Part shown: one piece after another, positions 54,587-64,000 of the stretch | How the letters are laid out: each line of letters begins with the position of its first letter | Numbering within the stretch: position 1 is the first letter of the stretch | Origin: Liolophura sinensis | Lineage: Eukaryota; Mollusca; Polyplacophora; Chitonida; Chitonidae | Direction of reading: 5' to 3' | Assembly (NCBI RefSeq): GCF_032854445.1 | Contig: NC_088306.1 | Location: forward strand, 6,693,924-6,757,923 | Length of the DNA stretch: 64,000 nucleotides | Notes under the pieces: generated by a model | Told to the model about the DNA's origin: nothing | The model's database searches: none | Seen by the model: the letters and a program-made list of their open reading frames with translations, nothing else | Made by a program: the position numbers and the translations under genes

Positions 54587-57500
54587 CTACCGAACATGGG
54601 CAAAGTCTACACAGTCAACCAGAATATGTTTGATGCCATATTGAGCATCACATCCAACACACTCGGGAGCACTGCTCCCATCCAAGATGAAATTGTGTGT
54701 CAGATGAGAATGTCCAATACGGCATCTGGTTAAAACGACTTGGTCTCTACGAGACATATCAAATGTATATGAATTATAGCCAATGACCGGATGAATGGCA
54801 TGCAGTTTATTATGGACCTGCAAGTTCCATTCACCCTGCCAAAGGCCACGAATATATTTAAGAATATTGGACTTCATGTCAGTATAAGGGATTTTTATCT
54901 TAGATATGGGTTTATTTAGGGCAGCTTTCGCCTCCCTGTCTGCGACTGTGTTTCCATGGATACCAATATGACTTGGTATCCAGCAGAATATAATATCTTT
55001 ACCTCTTCTAATTAATTTCCTATGTATAGCTAAAATTTGAAGGATCAAGGGATTTTTAAATTTATTATTCTGTATTGCCAATAAGCAAGACAACGAGTCC
55101 GTGCATATCATTGCCCTCTGGGCACACCCAGAAGAAACATATGATAAGGCCAGGAGTATAGCTCTGGCCTCGGCAGAGAATATTGAAGAAGAGGATGGAA
55201 GACGAAAGGAAGAGACCCGCTGCTCTAAGACAGCCACAGTCGCAACCCTGTTCCCATCCTTCGACCCGTCAGTATATATAAATTTATAATCCGTATAATT
55301 AGCTTTAATTTCAGCAAAACCTTGCTGAATTATAAGAGGATTTATATTTGATTTATTATATTGACGTAGATCAAATATTAGTTTAGGTTGTGGGAGAAGC
55401 CATGGAGGAGACTCCGGAAAAGACACCAGAGCTATATCCTCCAGCTGGATGTTAGCTCCCACAATATGGTCCCGTATACGAAGACCGAACGAAGGGATCT
55501 TGTTAGGACATTTAGTATATTTGTCTACATACAATGGATTGAAAACACAGTCGCAGGCAGGGTTTGTTGGATGTGCTTTAAGCTTTGTAGCATATTGAAG
55601 GCATAGTTTTATACGTCGGTTATATAAAGAAGGCTCATTTGCCTCCACGTATAAACTTTCTGCTGGTGAAGTTCTAAAAGCACCAAGGCTGAGCCTCAAA
55701 CCTTGGTGATGAACAGGATCCAACATTTTAATGTACGACTTCCTAGCGGAACCGTAAATGATGGATCCATAGTCCAATTTAGACCTCACCAGAGAACGAT
55801 ATAAATTAAGTAAAACTGATCGGTCAGCACCCCAATCGGTGCTAGACACGACCTTAATTATATCGAGAGCCTTTGTACATTTAGCTTTAAGCATTTTGAT
55901 ATGAGGTATAAAAGATAGCTTACTATCAAATATTATACCTAAAAATTTTGTTTCTCCAACAATTTTAACCTGTTTACCACAAAAATTAAGCTCAGGGTCA
56001 AGATGAAGTTTCCGTTTATTACAAAAATGCATACCGACGGTTTTAGACGTTGAAAATCTAAAACCGTTTTCAGTTGCCCATTTCTCGATTTTGTTGAGAC
56101 AAAGCTGCAACTGACGTTCGATATTGTTCATATTCTTAGCTCGGTAGCATATAAGGAAATCATCGACGTGTAAAGAACCCTCTGTGCCAGATGTTAATGT
56201 TTTTGCTAGGCTATTTATTTTTATGCTAAACAGAGTTGGTGATAGAATGCTGCCCTGGGGTACACCCATTTCTTGCTCATAAGAGTCAGAAAGAGTGGAC
56301 CCCACCCGTACCTTAAACTGACGATCAGATAAAAATTTGGATATAAATATAGGTAAGCGACCTTTAAGACCCATGTTCGCGAGGTCTTTTAAAATGCCAT
56401 ATTTCCATGTGGTGTCATAGGCCTTTTCAAGGTCAAAAAATATAGACACCACATGTTCATTACTGATGAAGCCATCGCGAATAAAGGTTTCGAATCGAAC
56501 AAGGTGATCCATGGTAGATCTACCTTGTCGAAAACCGCATTGAATATTAGATAAAAGCTTGTTGGTTTCAAGAAACCAAACAAGTCTATCATTAATCATC
56601 CGTTCCATAGTCTTACAGACACAGCTGGTAAGAGCTATGGGACGGTAATTATTTGGATCAGTATGATCCTTACCCGGTTTGGGAACCGGAATAATACACG
56701 CCTCCCTCCATGATGGTGGAAAATTACCAGTTATCCAAATATCATTAAGCAAGTCCAAGAGAGTCTCCAGTGGCTCAGGTGGTAAATGGTTCAGAAACTT
56801 ATAATATACATTATCAGGACCACAGGCAGTATCGTGGGCCTTTTTTAATGCAATTCTAAGTTCCTCGATATTAAATGGACGATTATAATCTTCTAAATTC
56901 TTAGAAGAAAAGGGCAATTTAATTTTCTCCTTCTGGTTTTTAATACGTTGGAATTCTTTAGAGTAATTCTCAGACGAAGATTTGTTTGAAATTGTTTCAG
57001 CAAGTTTATTTGCTATATCGGGTGGAGAAGTTAAAATATTATCTCCATCTTTTAAATGCTGAACTTTTGCTTTATTATTTTTGCCCTTAAGTTTCTGAAC
57101 CATGTTCCACACCTTACGCATGGGTGTTTTTGACGTAATGCCCGAAACAAAGTTCCGCCAACAAGATCGTCTCTTGGACTTGAGTAATCGACGAGCCTTA
57201 GCTCGAAAAATACGAACCTGGTTTAAGTTATTATCAGTAGGACATGTATTAAAATTTCGCTCGGCCTTTTTGCGGTCTTTAATGGCTTTGCGACAGTCCT
57301 TATCATACCAGGGTTTGCTTTTGGATTGTGGATTTGTCGAGGTTTTAGGGATAGTTCTATCGGCAGCTCGTAATACAAGCTCGTTAAATTTTAATATAGG
57401 ATCATTTGTTGCATTGAGAGTCTCTGGAGAGATATCAGCCTCGCAGAACATCTCAAATGCGATCCAGTCTGCTTTATCGAATTTCCACCTAGCTACACGT

Positions 57501-58180
57501 TCTAAAGAATTAGAAGTGATATGCTCTAGGATAATAGGAAAATGGTCACTACCACAAAGATCGTCATGCACCCTCCAAGAAAAATCCGGGAGAAGTGATG
57601 GATCTGTGATAGTGAGATCGATAGCAGAATAAGTGCCATTACCTGGATGTAAATAGGTATTAGAACCATCATTGAAATAACACAGTTCTTCGTTAGATAA
57701 GAAGTCTTCGACTATCTTGCCCTTATTATTTATGTTTTTACTGCCCCATAGAGGGTTATGGGAATTAAAATCTCCCATAATGATAAACGGTTTTGGCAAT
57801 TGTTCTATTAGATTATGTAACTGAGAAGCTGACAAAGAAGTGTTCGGAGGTATATACACCGAACATAATGTGACTGTTTTAGACAGTGAAATACGAACGG
57901 CCACAGCCTGAAGCTCTGTATGCAGAGCAACAGGGCTGTGGATAATACTGTTATTAATGAATATCGAGGAGCCGCCTGCAGCTCGCTCTTCTTCATTTGA
58001 ATAAGTACTATATAATGAATAATTTTTAAGAGTGATTTTATCTTTGTCAGATGTCTTCAGGTGAGTTTCCTGAAGACACAGGGCAACTGGATTGAAAGAT
58101 TGAACTAGCTGTGTTATTTCAATAAAATTAACCTTAAGACCTCGACAATTCCATTGCATAATTTTGTCATATATCGCCAT
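54587..58180 (-). pseudogene. LINE ORF2, copy E, premature stop 34 residues early
   Basis: Opens at ATG 58180 and keeps all endonuclease, RT and RNase H motifs. TAG at 54589-54587 replaces the CAG (Gln) that follows HVR in the other copies, so the last 34 of 1,231 residues are lost; the natural stop would be at 54487-54485. The lost part follows the C-terminal knuckle, so activity may be reduced but is not certainly gone. The RT box reads HVDD instead of YVDD; the two Asp are intact. The same start overlap TAATG with ORF1 is present. Confidence 0.88.
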
Positions 58181-59517
58181 TATGGAGGAAGACGTATTGG
58201 GGATTTATGTCTTGACCGAGGACGACCCTTTTTGGGAGATCTACTAGGAGATCTCCCAGGTGCAGATGATGTATCCATCAGGTCTGCACATGAAGTTGAA
58301 GGATCGACATCCTCCAACAATCCAAACTTATTATAAGTTTGGATTGGGTCCCTAGTGGCCTTAGAGGGACGCTCCAGGGGGCCACTAGGTTTATCCCTTT
58401 TATGATTTTTCTCAGATTTATTTTTGTCACCCGTTGTTTTCTGTGAAGAATCAACGGGTTTATTAGATTTAGATTTATTATCACATGAAGTGTGGTCAGA
58501 TAAAGAAAGTGCTGGATACTCAGGTAAGGTATTAGGTATTTTAGATGGGTTGATATCAGTCTGAGATGATGAGCTGGCTGTCTTATTTACAAATTTCGTG
58601 ACGAGTTTCTGTGGCTGTTCTTTTTCAATGGGCCAAGTAAAAGTTGTTTGGACCCCCACAGAAACAGTGGTTTTCCTTACAACGTTGGCAAAAGTAGATG
58701 TAAGGCCATGCGTGACAGAGACCATACGCTTTGCTTCCTGATAGGATATATTATTTTTACATTTTAAGGTTATAATTTCTTTTTCTTTTTTGAAAAGAGG
58801 GCAGTCCTTGGAGGAGGCCATGTGGGCTCCGCTACAATTGAAACATTTTATTGTTTTTGTGCAGTCGAAGCCCTCATGCCCTGCTTCCGCACATCTAAAG
58901 CAGACCAGTGTGTTGCGGCATTGACTCCTGCCATGGCCAAACCGCTGGCAGGAGAAACACCGGGTGGGGTTAGGTATAAACAAATCCACCCTCACACTAT
59001 ATGGCCCGATAAATATAGACGACGGAAGGGAAGGTCTGTTAAAAGTTATCATATATGTGTTGGTTTTTATCAGGTTTCCATCTCTTCTAATTAGGAAGCG
59101 TTTTACCTTACTTACTCCTTGATGTTTTAGTTCTTCAGTTATTTGTTCTTCGTTCATTTCGGTAAGGTCCTGGTCTCTGTCACGAATTATTCCATGACAG
59201 CAGTTCAATGTATTATGTGGAGAAACAGAAACAGGCTGCTCTCCTATGTTCTGAATTTTTAATAAATTTATATATTGTTGTTTTCTGGAAACTTCCAACA
59301 AAATGTTCCCAGATTTCATTTTTTTGACTTGTTTCAGAGTTCCAGCATAACTCTCTAACGTTTTTTTAAGTACAAATGGATTTATTTTCATTTTGCCTTC
59401 ATTTTTATTAGATATTACTGAGAAGGTAGGAAAATAAGTATTTTCTCCTTCAATATCTAACGGAACTTCATTTTTTCTTTTCTTAGCAACGACTGTTGTG
59501 ATGTTAGAAGAAGCCAT
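58180..59517 (-). CDS. LINE ORF1 protein, copy E
   Basis: 445 codons, open, one residue shorter than copy C (a Thr lost near TSTFANVV). The three knuckles CFSC..FGHG...C, CFRC..AGHE...C and CFNC..AHMASSKDC are intact, as is the SR-like basic tail. Very close to C's ORF1 and only moderately similar to that at 28686-30059. The stop shares its last A with the ORF2 ATG. Confidence 0.9.
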   Translation of the reverse strand: MASSNITTVVAKKRKNEVPLDIEGENTYFPTFSVISNKNEGKMKINPFVLKKTLESYAGTLKQVKKMKSGNILLEVSRKQQYINLLKIQNIGEQPVSVSPHNTLNCCHGIIRDRDQDLTEMNEEQITEELKHQGVSKVKRFLIRRDGNLIKTNTYMITFNRPSLPSSIFIGPYSVRVDLFIPNPTRCFSCQRFGHGRSQCRNTLVCFRCAEAGHEGFDCTKTIKCFNCSGAHMASSKDCPLFKKEKEIITLKCKNNISYQEAKRMVSVTHGLTSTFANVVRKTTVSVGVQTTFTWPIEKEQPQKLVTKFVNKTASSSSQTDINPSKIPNTLPEYPALSLSDHTSCDNKSKSNKPVDSSQKTTGDKNKSEKNHKRDKPSGPLERPSKATRDPIQTYNKFGLLEDVDPSTSCADLMDTSSAPGRSPSRSPKKGRPRSRHKSPIRLPP

Positions 59518-60120
59518 GTTATATTTTATTTAATTTCACCCTGCGTGTCCCCCACCCGCCACGGAGTGCCAACAAGGGCGAATCTACCTCTGCGGATGAC
59601 CAGCAGAGAATAAAAACAGGGAATCCACGCAAGGTATACTCGAACAGATTGAGTTATACCAAAAGGTTAAATTCAATCTACTCGATTGACCCATTAGCCA
59701 CCGCCTTCTGCATTGACCCCAAAGGAAGTGCTTCTGAAGAAGAGCCAACTTGACATCTCGGTAAGACAAAGAATAACAAACGGGATCAAGTGTAGGGCTA
59801 GACATGACCAGCCGATTGATCGGACCGGGCCCATCCGACCTCCCGTCTCTCTCCAAGTAAGGGCCAAAGTGACGTGTTGGGCGTGAGGATCTCGCAAGAC
59901 CAACACACCCTCAGCCACCAGGATCCCGTCCTCGGAGATTACGGGTCGCAACCCACGGCAAACAGGTCGCTCCCCGGTTGCCTCTCACACAACCGGGAAG
60001 ATGTGAGCCTATTATAATCACCGGGCTCACACAGGAGAGCTCTAGGTTAGTCGACTTTTACGACAAGCTTGCCTAGAGGGCTGAGGTCCTATTCTTATCA
60101 CCCCGGAAACCCCACGGGGG
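59518..60120 (-). promoter_or_regulatory. LINE E 5' UTR
   Basis: Same length (603 nt) and hairpins as in C. One stem (GCCTAGAG at about 60071) has a single change from ACCTAGAG at its inner end. Confidence 0.65.
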
Positions 60121-60131
60121 TTCGGGATTCG
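60121..60131. repeat. Right target-site duplication of LINE E
   Basis: TTCGGGATTCG directly after the G-run of the element's 5' end. Confidence 0.9.
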
Positions 60132-60561
60132 ACATCCGGCATCAAGCACATGGTATGGTAACTGATGGTATGGCAATTGATGGTATGGACTTCCTTCATA
60201 TTCTATAAACGTTCTACACAGTCAACCCTATGTACAAAGTATTTGACAATGTCGATGGGAATGCTTGTTGTCATCGACTATTTGTCACTCATGTGTTACC
60301 TGCTTAACAAACCATACTCCCCGTAAAAGAACACTGGTACGTGTAGATGGCTAAAGAGCAAAACAAGAGTAGAAAATGAAAGCCGATAACATACCGAAAA
60401 TGAGCACAGTGTGTTATGATCTGTATTTATCGGATTATTTATCCATCATATTTTCAAGAATATGGAGATATTCTATTCTGGTTACTGATTGTTATAATTG
60501 GTTCGAAACAAAGTCCATTTAAAGAAATCTGCCCCATACAATTGAAGTGCTGTGGCATTAT
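60132..60561. other. No gene seen
   Basis: A short duplication GATGGTATGG occurs near 60165-60190; otherwise nothing recognisable. Confidence 0.35.
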
Positions 60562-60900
60562 ATCGGGTGGATGTAAAAAATGAGTCGTACTTTAACATTC
60601 AATATATCCGAAACCCTCTTACGTTAGCTTCTAAAAAGTAACACACCCAAAAGCCATTATATCCTAAGTATACAGATCAAATCTCAATTTCATCCTTTAA
60701 GACTTCTGTTCATGGGACCAAAATCAAAACAGAGTCAAAAACGCATGTTCCGGACATTTCAAAATGATGTTCTACCTTGTTTTACTTGAACAGGTGATCA
60801 ATTCCTTGTCCGCCGCAGAGGAAACCATCTTGATACAGCAAATCTTGTGCCTAATCTGGCAGAAAAGTTTCTCCGACACTAGAGCCAGACAATTTTTTAT
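60562..60900 (+). repeat. Dispersed ~330-bp repeat, copy 2
   Basis: Collinear with 31178-31512, with small indels (for example CCAAAATCAAAACAGAGTC here versus CCAAAATAGAGTC). Confidence 0.75.
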
Positions 60901-61169
60901 GGCGATTAAATGAATTTAACATATAGCATAATGCAGAACATGATTACACATAAAAACACATATGTATATGAAATATCGACGAGGAAGCTTGAACACGTGG
61001 CGGTCAATGTGTGAGGAGGCGACTCTTTAATTTACATTACAACAATGATGAAGAAAGTGTTGTATTCAGGTCGTATGTTAATTTATTCCATCCCCGGCAA
61101 CCCGTAGCGTGCGTAAGGAATACATGCTGCTTGTATGGTAGAATGGGATATAAAAATTGTAGTGATGAT

Positions 61170-61464
61170 CCCGGGTCGGATAATTTTTTTTTTTTTTTGG
61201 ATTGGTATTTTACGCCGTACTCAAGAATATTTCACATATACGACGGCGACCAGCATTATGGTGCCTGGAAACCAGGCACAGCCAGGGGGAAACCCAAGAC
61301 CATCCGCAGGTTGCTGGCAGACCTTCCCACATACGGCCGGAGAGGAAGTCAGCATGAGGTGGACTTGAACTCACAGCGACCGCATTGGCAAGAGGCTCCT
61401 GGGTCATTACGCTGCGCTAGCTCCGCTAACCGACCAAACCACGGAGGCCCCCGGGTCGGATAAT
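61170..61464 (-). mobile_element. Full-length SINE with 15-bp target duplication
   Basis: SINE proper at about 61185-61449: T-run, GGTATTTTACGCCGTACTC, the body, B-box complement, CTAACCGACCAAACCACGGAG at the head end. CCCGGGTCGGATAAT at 61170-61184 and 61450-61464 is the duplication (both included in the span given). The A-box side has changes (CTAGCTCCGC, CCAAACC). Confidence 0.9.
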
Positions 61465-61484
61465 GATGCATAATGATGCATATT

Positions 61485-61720
61485 CAATGGCCCTATGAAA
61501 CATTTGCCTAGAACATACCTTTCGTCTTTCCAACAACATTGAAAACTTCTGACTGCTTCTGTTTGCATGATTCTGTCCTGATTTCATATTCTATATTAAT
61601 TCTTTGGAAGTTTGCGTTAAAGGTCGTTTTGGAAATTAGCCTTGCGATCACTGACCAAGCACGTCTATCTTGGTTGGTACATGAATGTCCGTTTCAAGGC
61701 ATAGATTCAAACATGCAATA
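61485..61720 (+). mobile_element. Penelope-like end fragment, opposite orientation
   Basis: CTAGAACATACCTTTCGTC, TTCCAACAACATTGAAAACT, ATTCTGTCCTGATTTCATA, ACGTCTATCTTGGTTGGTAC, GTCCGTTTCAAGGCATAG: reverse complement of the 62650-62870 blocks. Confidence 0.65.
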
Positions 61721-61954
61721 TAGTTAAAGACGTACTGCAGAAAGAGTAAAACCAGAGCAGCGTGATAGCTGGCTAATGGTCACACGTAACCATTGAAATT
61801 CGCCCTCTTTACAGTTTACCCTAGTCTGGGTTTTAATTTATCTGTTCATGTTAACGTGTAAATTGTAGCAATTTACACACCCCTTAGCACCATAGCTTAC
61901 GCAAAATTATGCAAAAAGAAAAAAATGCAGTCATGTTAATTGCAATTTATTAGG

Positions 61955-62075
61955 CCTCTCTGTCCTAGAATTACTCAAAATGCCAAGTTTTTTGTGGAAT
62001 TGGCCTTGAGGTAATTAACCCTGAACGTTCATTTAGGTTGATGGCTGGTATACGAAAGTATTGTTTTGTGGCATT
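61955..62075 (+). mobile_element. Second inverted Penelope-like end fragment
   Basis: GTGGAATTGGCCTTGAGG, AACCCTGAACGTTCATTTAG, GTTGATGGCTGGTATACGAA; short and diverged. Confidence 0.5.
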
Positions 62076-62499
62076 AATCAATAAAAAATAACGATAGGGG
62101 CGAAATACCATTTCTGATATCCGAAAATGTATCAAATGGATTCCAAGATAATCCTACGCTCTTCATTTGGACTCTTCCACTAGTACTACAGAAGGCACTT
62201 GGAAGGACATTTTTTTTTCTCTGAGGCTCGTCGCTGTTCAGTCTTCCTTTCTTTGATGACAAGAAAAATAAATTAAACGTGCTAACAGTCGCCTGTAAAA
62301 TCTCATTAGCAGACAGTTAAGTCGCCAGTTCCGACTGTGAAAACGAAAGCGTATATCCACTTTGAAATTAGAACCAGTTAAATTAGTCTTAACATTTCAA
62401 CGCAGATGGTTTTCCGTAGACAGTCACAAGAGCTTGGGTGTTTAACAGATAGCGTTGGTATGTTATTGCACGTGTCAAGGCTGGTCTGGACCATCAAGG

Positions 62500-63010
62500 T
62501 CATAACTGAAAAGTGATAACTGCTTCTTCTTAACTTGCACGATTCCGTCCTGTTAAGTACTTTCTTTCATGTACTTTTTTGGTGCTTTTTGTTTTACGCT
62601 GATTTGGAAATTGGTCTTCCGATTGATGAAACGTCCATTTTGTTTGACTGCGTCGAAACAGACATTCGTATACCATCCGCCAACCAATAAAGACGTTCCG
62701 GGTCAATAATCGAAAGGCCACTTCCCAAAACTATGTTTGACACAAACTACCAAAGAACAAAGAAAGTATATAAAGCACAAAACTACATGTAGGACAGAAT
62801 CGTGTAAAGAGAAGCAGTCAACAATTTTCAGTGGTGTTGGAAAGACGCAAGGTATGTTCTAGGCGTCAGAGTGCAATCAGTATTAAAATCGTGTACCATG
62901 CTACAATATAAGTTGTCGATAGTAAACCATGTATCTCACATAACCAAAGTGGCGATCTAATTCAACGCGATGAATATACGTCCCCTAGCCCCGGATTATG
63001 CGGACACAAT
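62500..63010 (-). mobile_element. Head-to-head terminal repeats beside Penelope-like copy 3
   Basis: At 62500-62655 the end block reads in the plus sense (ACGATTCCGTCCTGTTAAGT, TTTGGAAATTGGTCTTCCG). From 62655 on it reads in the minus sense (GCGTCGAAACAGACATTCG, TATACCATCCGCCAACCAAT, GACGTTCCGGGTCAATAATCG). The two copies meet near 62650. Inverted or direct partial terminal repeats are a known trait of Penelope-like elements. Confidence 0.55.
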
Positions 63011-63396
63011 CATTAAGCAGAGCGCCAGAGATTCTGGACGCTTTGTCCATATTTACTTACAAGAGAATCATACTCATTGCAAAACTTAATAAACTTGGAG
63101 TGAAGGCGTTTGATGGAATGGCACACTAATTTTTGCAATAATGACTTGTTACGTTGATTGAAATAGTCACACAACACGCAGGATTTAACAAATGCTACAA
63201 GACGCGATATGTACGCGCCATTTGCAGGAACCTGCGGTATATTGCTGTCCGAGTAGGGGTAATTTACACTATCAAAATTAAAACTATCCCTCTTGTCGTA
63301 CTGTCTGCGAGAGAGGAAACCATTTTGGTTTTTCTGCAAATAAAGGTCCAGACAAGAAGTACCATCTGAAGAGTCTGTGGTTTCCTTTAAATGACG
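63011..63396 (-). pseudogene. Penelope-like RT, C-terminal fragment, copy 3
   Basis: The frame is open from about 63396 (LKETTDSSDGTS) through QYDKRDSFNFDSVNYPY, ANGAYISRLVAF, KRLHSKFIKFCNEY to YGQSVQNLWRSA and a stop at 63013-63015. It aligns with the fragment at 8541-9013 but is a different subfamily and keeps the true C-terminal frame. The RT catalytic box is upstream and missing. At 63387-63420 the sequence turns into an inverted end block (GACGGCTGGTATAC, CGTTTCGACACATGG), so the remnant is enclosed by inverted ends. Confidence 0.65.
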
Positions 63397-63440
63397 GCTG
63401 GTATACTAATGAGCGTTTCGACACATGGGAAATTCAGGGA

Positions 63441-63825
63441 ATTTTGGATCACAGTAATACACGCATCGGTCTTCTTTCGTAGTCTTGTAATTTTGTTGGC
63501 TTTTGCTAGAGGTCAAGGTCGCCCTGTTTTCCGTATCATTACGACTTCCTTTCCGGCATGCACAGGAGACAGTGATTAGCACTGATTCATTTTCTCTCCC
63601 TGTGCACTGCTTGGTGATGTTACCAAGGTTTGCAACGAGACAGATGAGCTATGAGTTATCGACTATGTGGCGAAAAGCTTCATTCATTCCCCCATTTACT
63701 CACAATCATCCCGCTGTCTTAGCGATATTTAAATGAGAGAATTCATTAACTCTTCAAAACACTGATAGTTTCTACAAAAAGCAAGTAAATCATGCCCTTG
63801 AAACAGCTATTGCTCCTTTAAAAAG
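63441..63825. other. No gene seen
   Basis: Overlapping short frames at 63391-63579 and 63503-63736 have no recognised motif. Confidence 0.35.
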
Positions 63826-63827
63826 CG

Positions 63828-63992
63828 TGTCGGCCGTAAGTTGGAAGGTCTTACAGCAACCTGCGGATGGTCGTGGGTTTCCCCGAGGTCTATCCGGTGT
63901 TCTCCCACTATAATACTAGCCGCCGTCGCATAAGTTAAATATTCTTGAGTGTGGCGTAAAACACCAATCAAATACAATAAATAAATAAATTA
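63828..63992 (+). mobile_element. SINE, head-truncated
   Basis: GGCCGTAAGTTGGAAGGTC, AGCAACCTGCGGATGGTCGT, CCGCCGTCGCATAAGTTAAA, TGTGGCGTAAAACACCAATC and an AAATAAATAAAT end. The tRNA-like head is lost. Confidence 0.75.
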
Positions 63993-64000
63993 AAAGCGTC

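Larger units (their letters stand above)
54235..60120 (-). mobile_element. LINE copy E: full-length, solitary, ORF2 slightly truncated
   Basis: 5,886 bp in the same layout as copy C: 5' UTR 60120-59518, ORF1, TAATG overlap, ORF2, 3' UTR, hairpin and four CATT units on the minus strand. Its ORF1 is of the C type while its RT-RNase H half is of the A type, so it is a mosaic. Full length plus perfect target duplication points to a recent insertion. Confidence 0.9.

Overview
The window is non-coding-rich, AT-rich animal DNA, most likely from a marine mollusc. I infer this from the sequence style only: several copies of a tRNA-derived SINE with an (AAAT)n tail of the type common in mollusc genomes, an RNase H-bearing LINE family, fragments of a second reverse transcriptase, short fold-back elements and minisatellites. 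No species can be named. Host coding content is sparse: the 5' part of a rhodopsin-family GPCR runs off the left edge (minus strand, 566 to 1), and three phase-compatible exons at 45.1-48.7 kb (plus strand) form the 3' end of an unidentified gene.

The dominant content is one LINE family with ORF1 (three zinc knuckles) and ORF2 (APE endonuclease, reverse transcriptase, RNase H, C-terminal zinc knuckle), always on the minus strand. The ORFs overlap as TAATG, the 5' UTR is about 600 nt and rich in hairpins, and the 3' end is a hairpin plus (CATT)n. One solitary copy lies at 54235-60120 with an 11-bp target duplication. A 15.8-kb complex lies at 14881-30660 between 13-bp target duplications. An outer element landed in a tandem array, and a second, fully intact element (22769-28666) inserted into the first codons of its ORF2 with its own 13-bp duplication. 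An unequal crossover then added a hybrid ORF2 unit (18821-22768), C-like on one side and A-like on the other of a 63-bp interval. The copies also show mosaic subfamily histories.

Region by region: 0-14.3 kb holds the GPCR, SINE pieces, a Penelope-like RT fragment (8-9.2 kb) and two fold-back elements at 13.1-13.9 kb; 14.3-31 kb holds the interrupted ~180-bp tandem array and the LINE complex; 31-40 kb has another RT remnant with an internal deletion, several stray ends of that element, a 69-bp triplication and two LINE tails; 40.8-41.6 kb is a 43-44-bp minisatellite; 45-48.7 kb is the host gene end with SINEs and a ~160-bp tandem repeat in its intron; 50.9-51.9 kb has a ~62-bp satellite, a (TA)n run and an outlying island of the 43-bp repeat; 54-60 kb is the solitary LINE; 60-64 kb has SINEs and a third RT remnant with inverted end repeats.

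All calls are from reading the sequence; no searches were run. Strongest: LINE structure, target duplications and hybrid unit. Weaker: the exact LINE clade, the Penelope assignment and the host gene identity.
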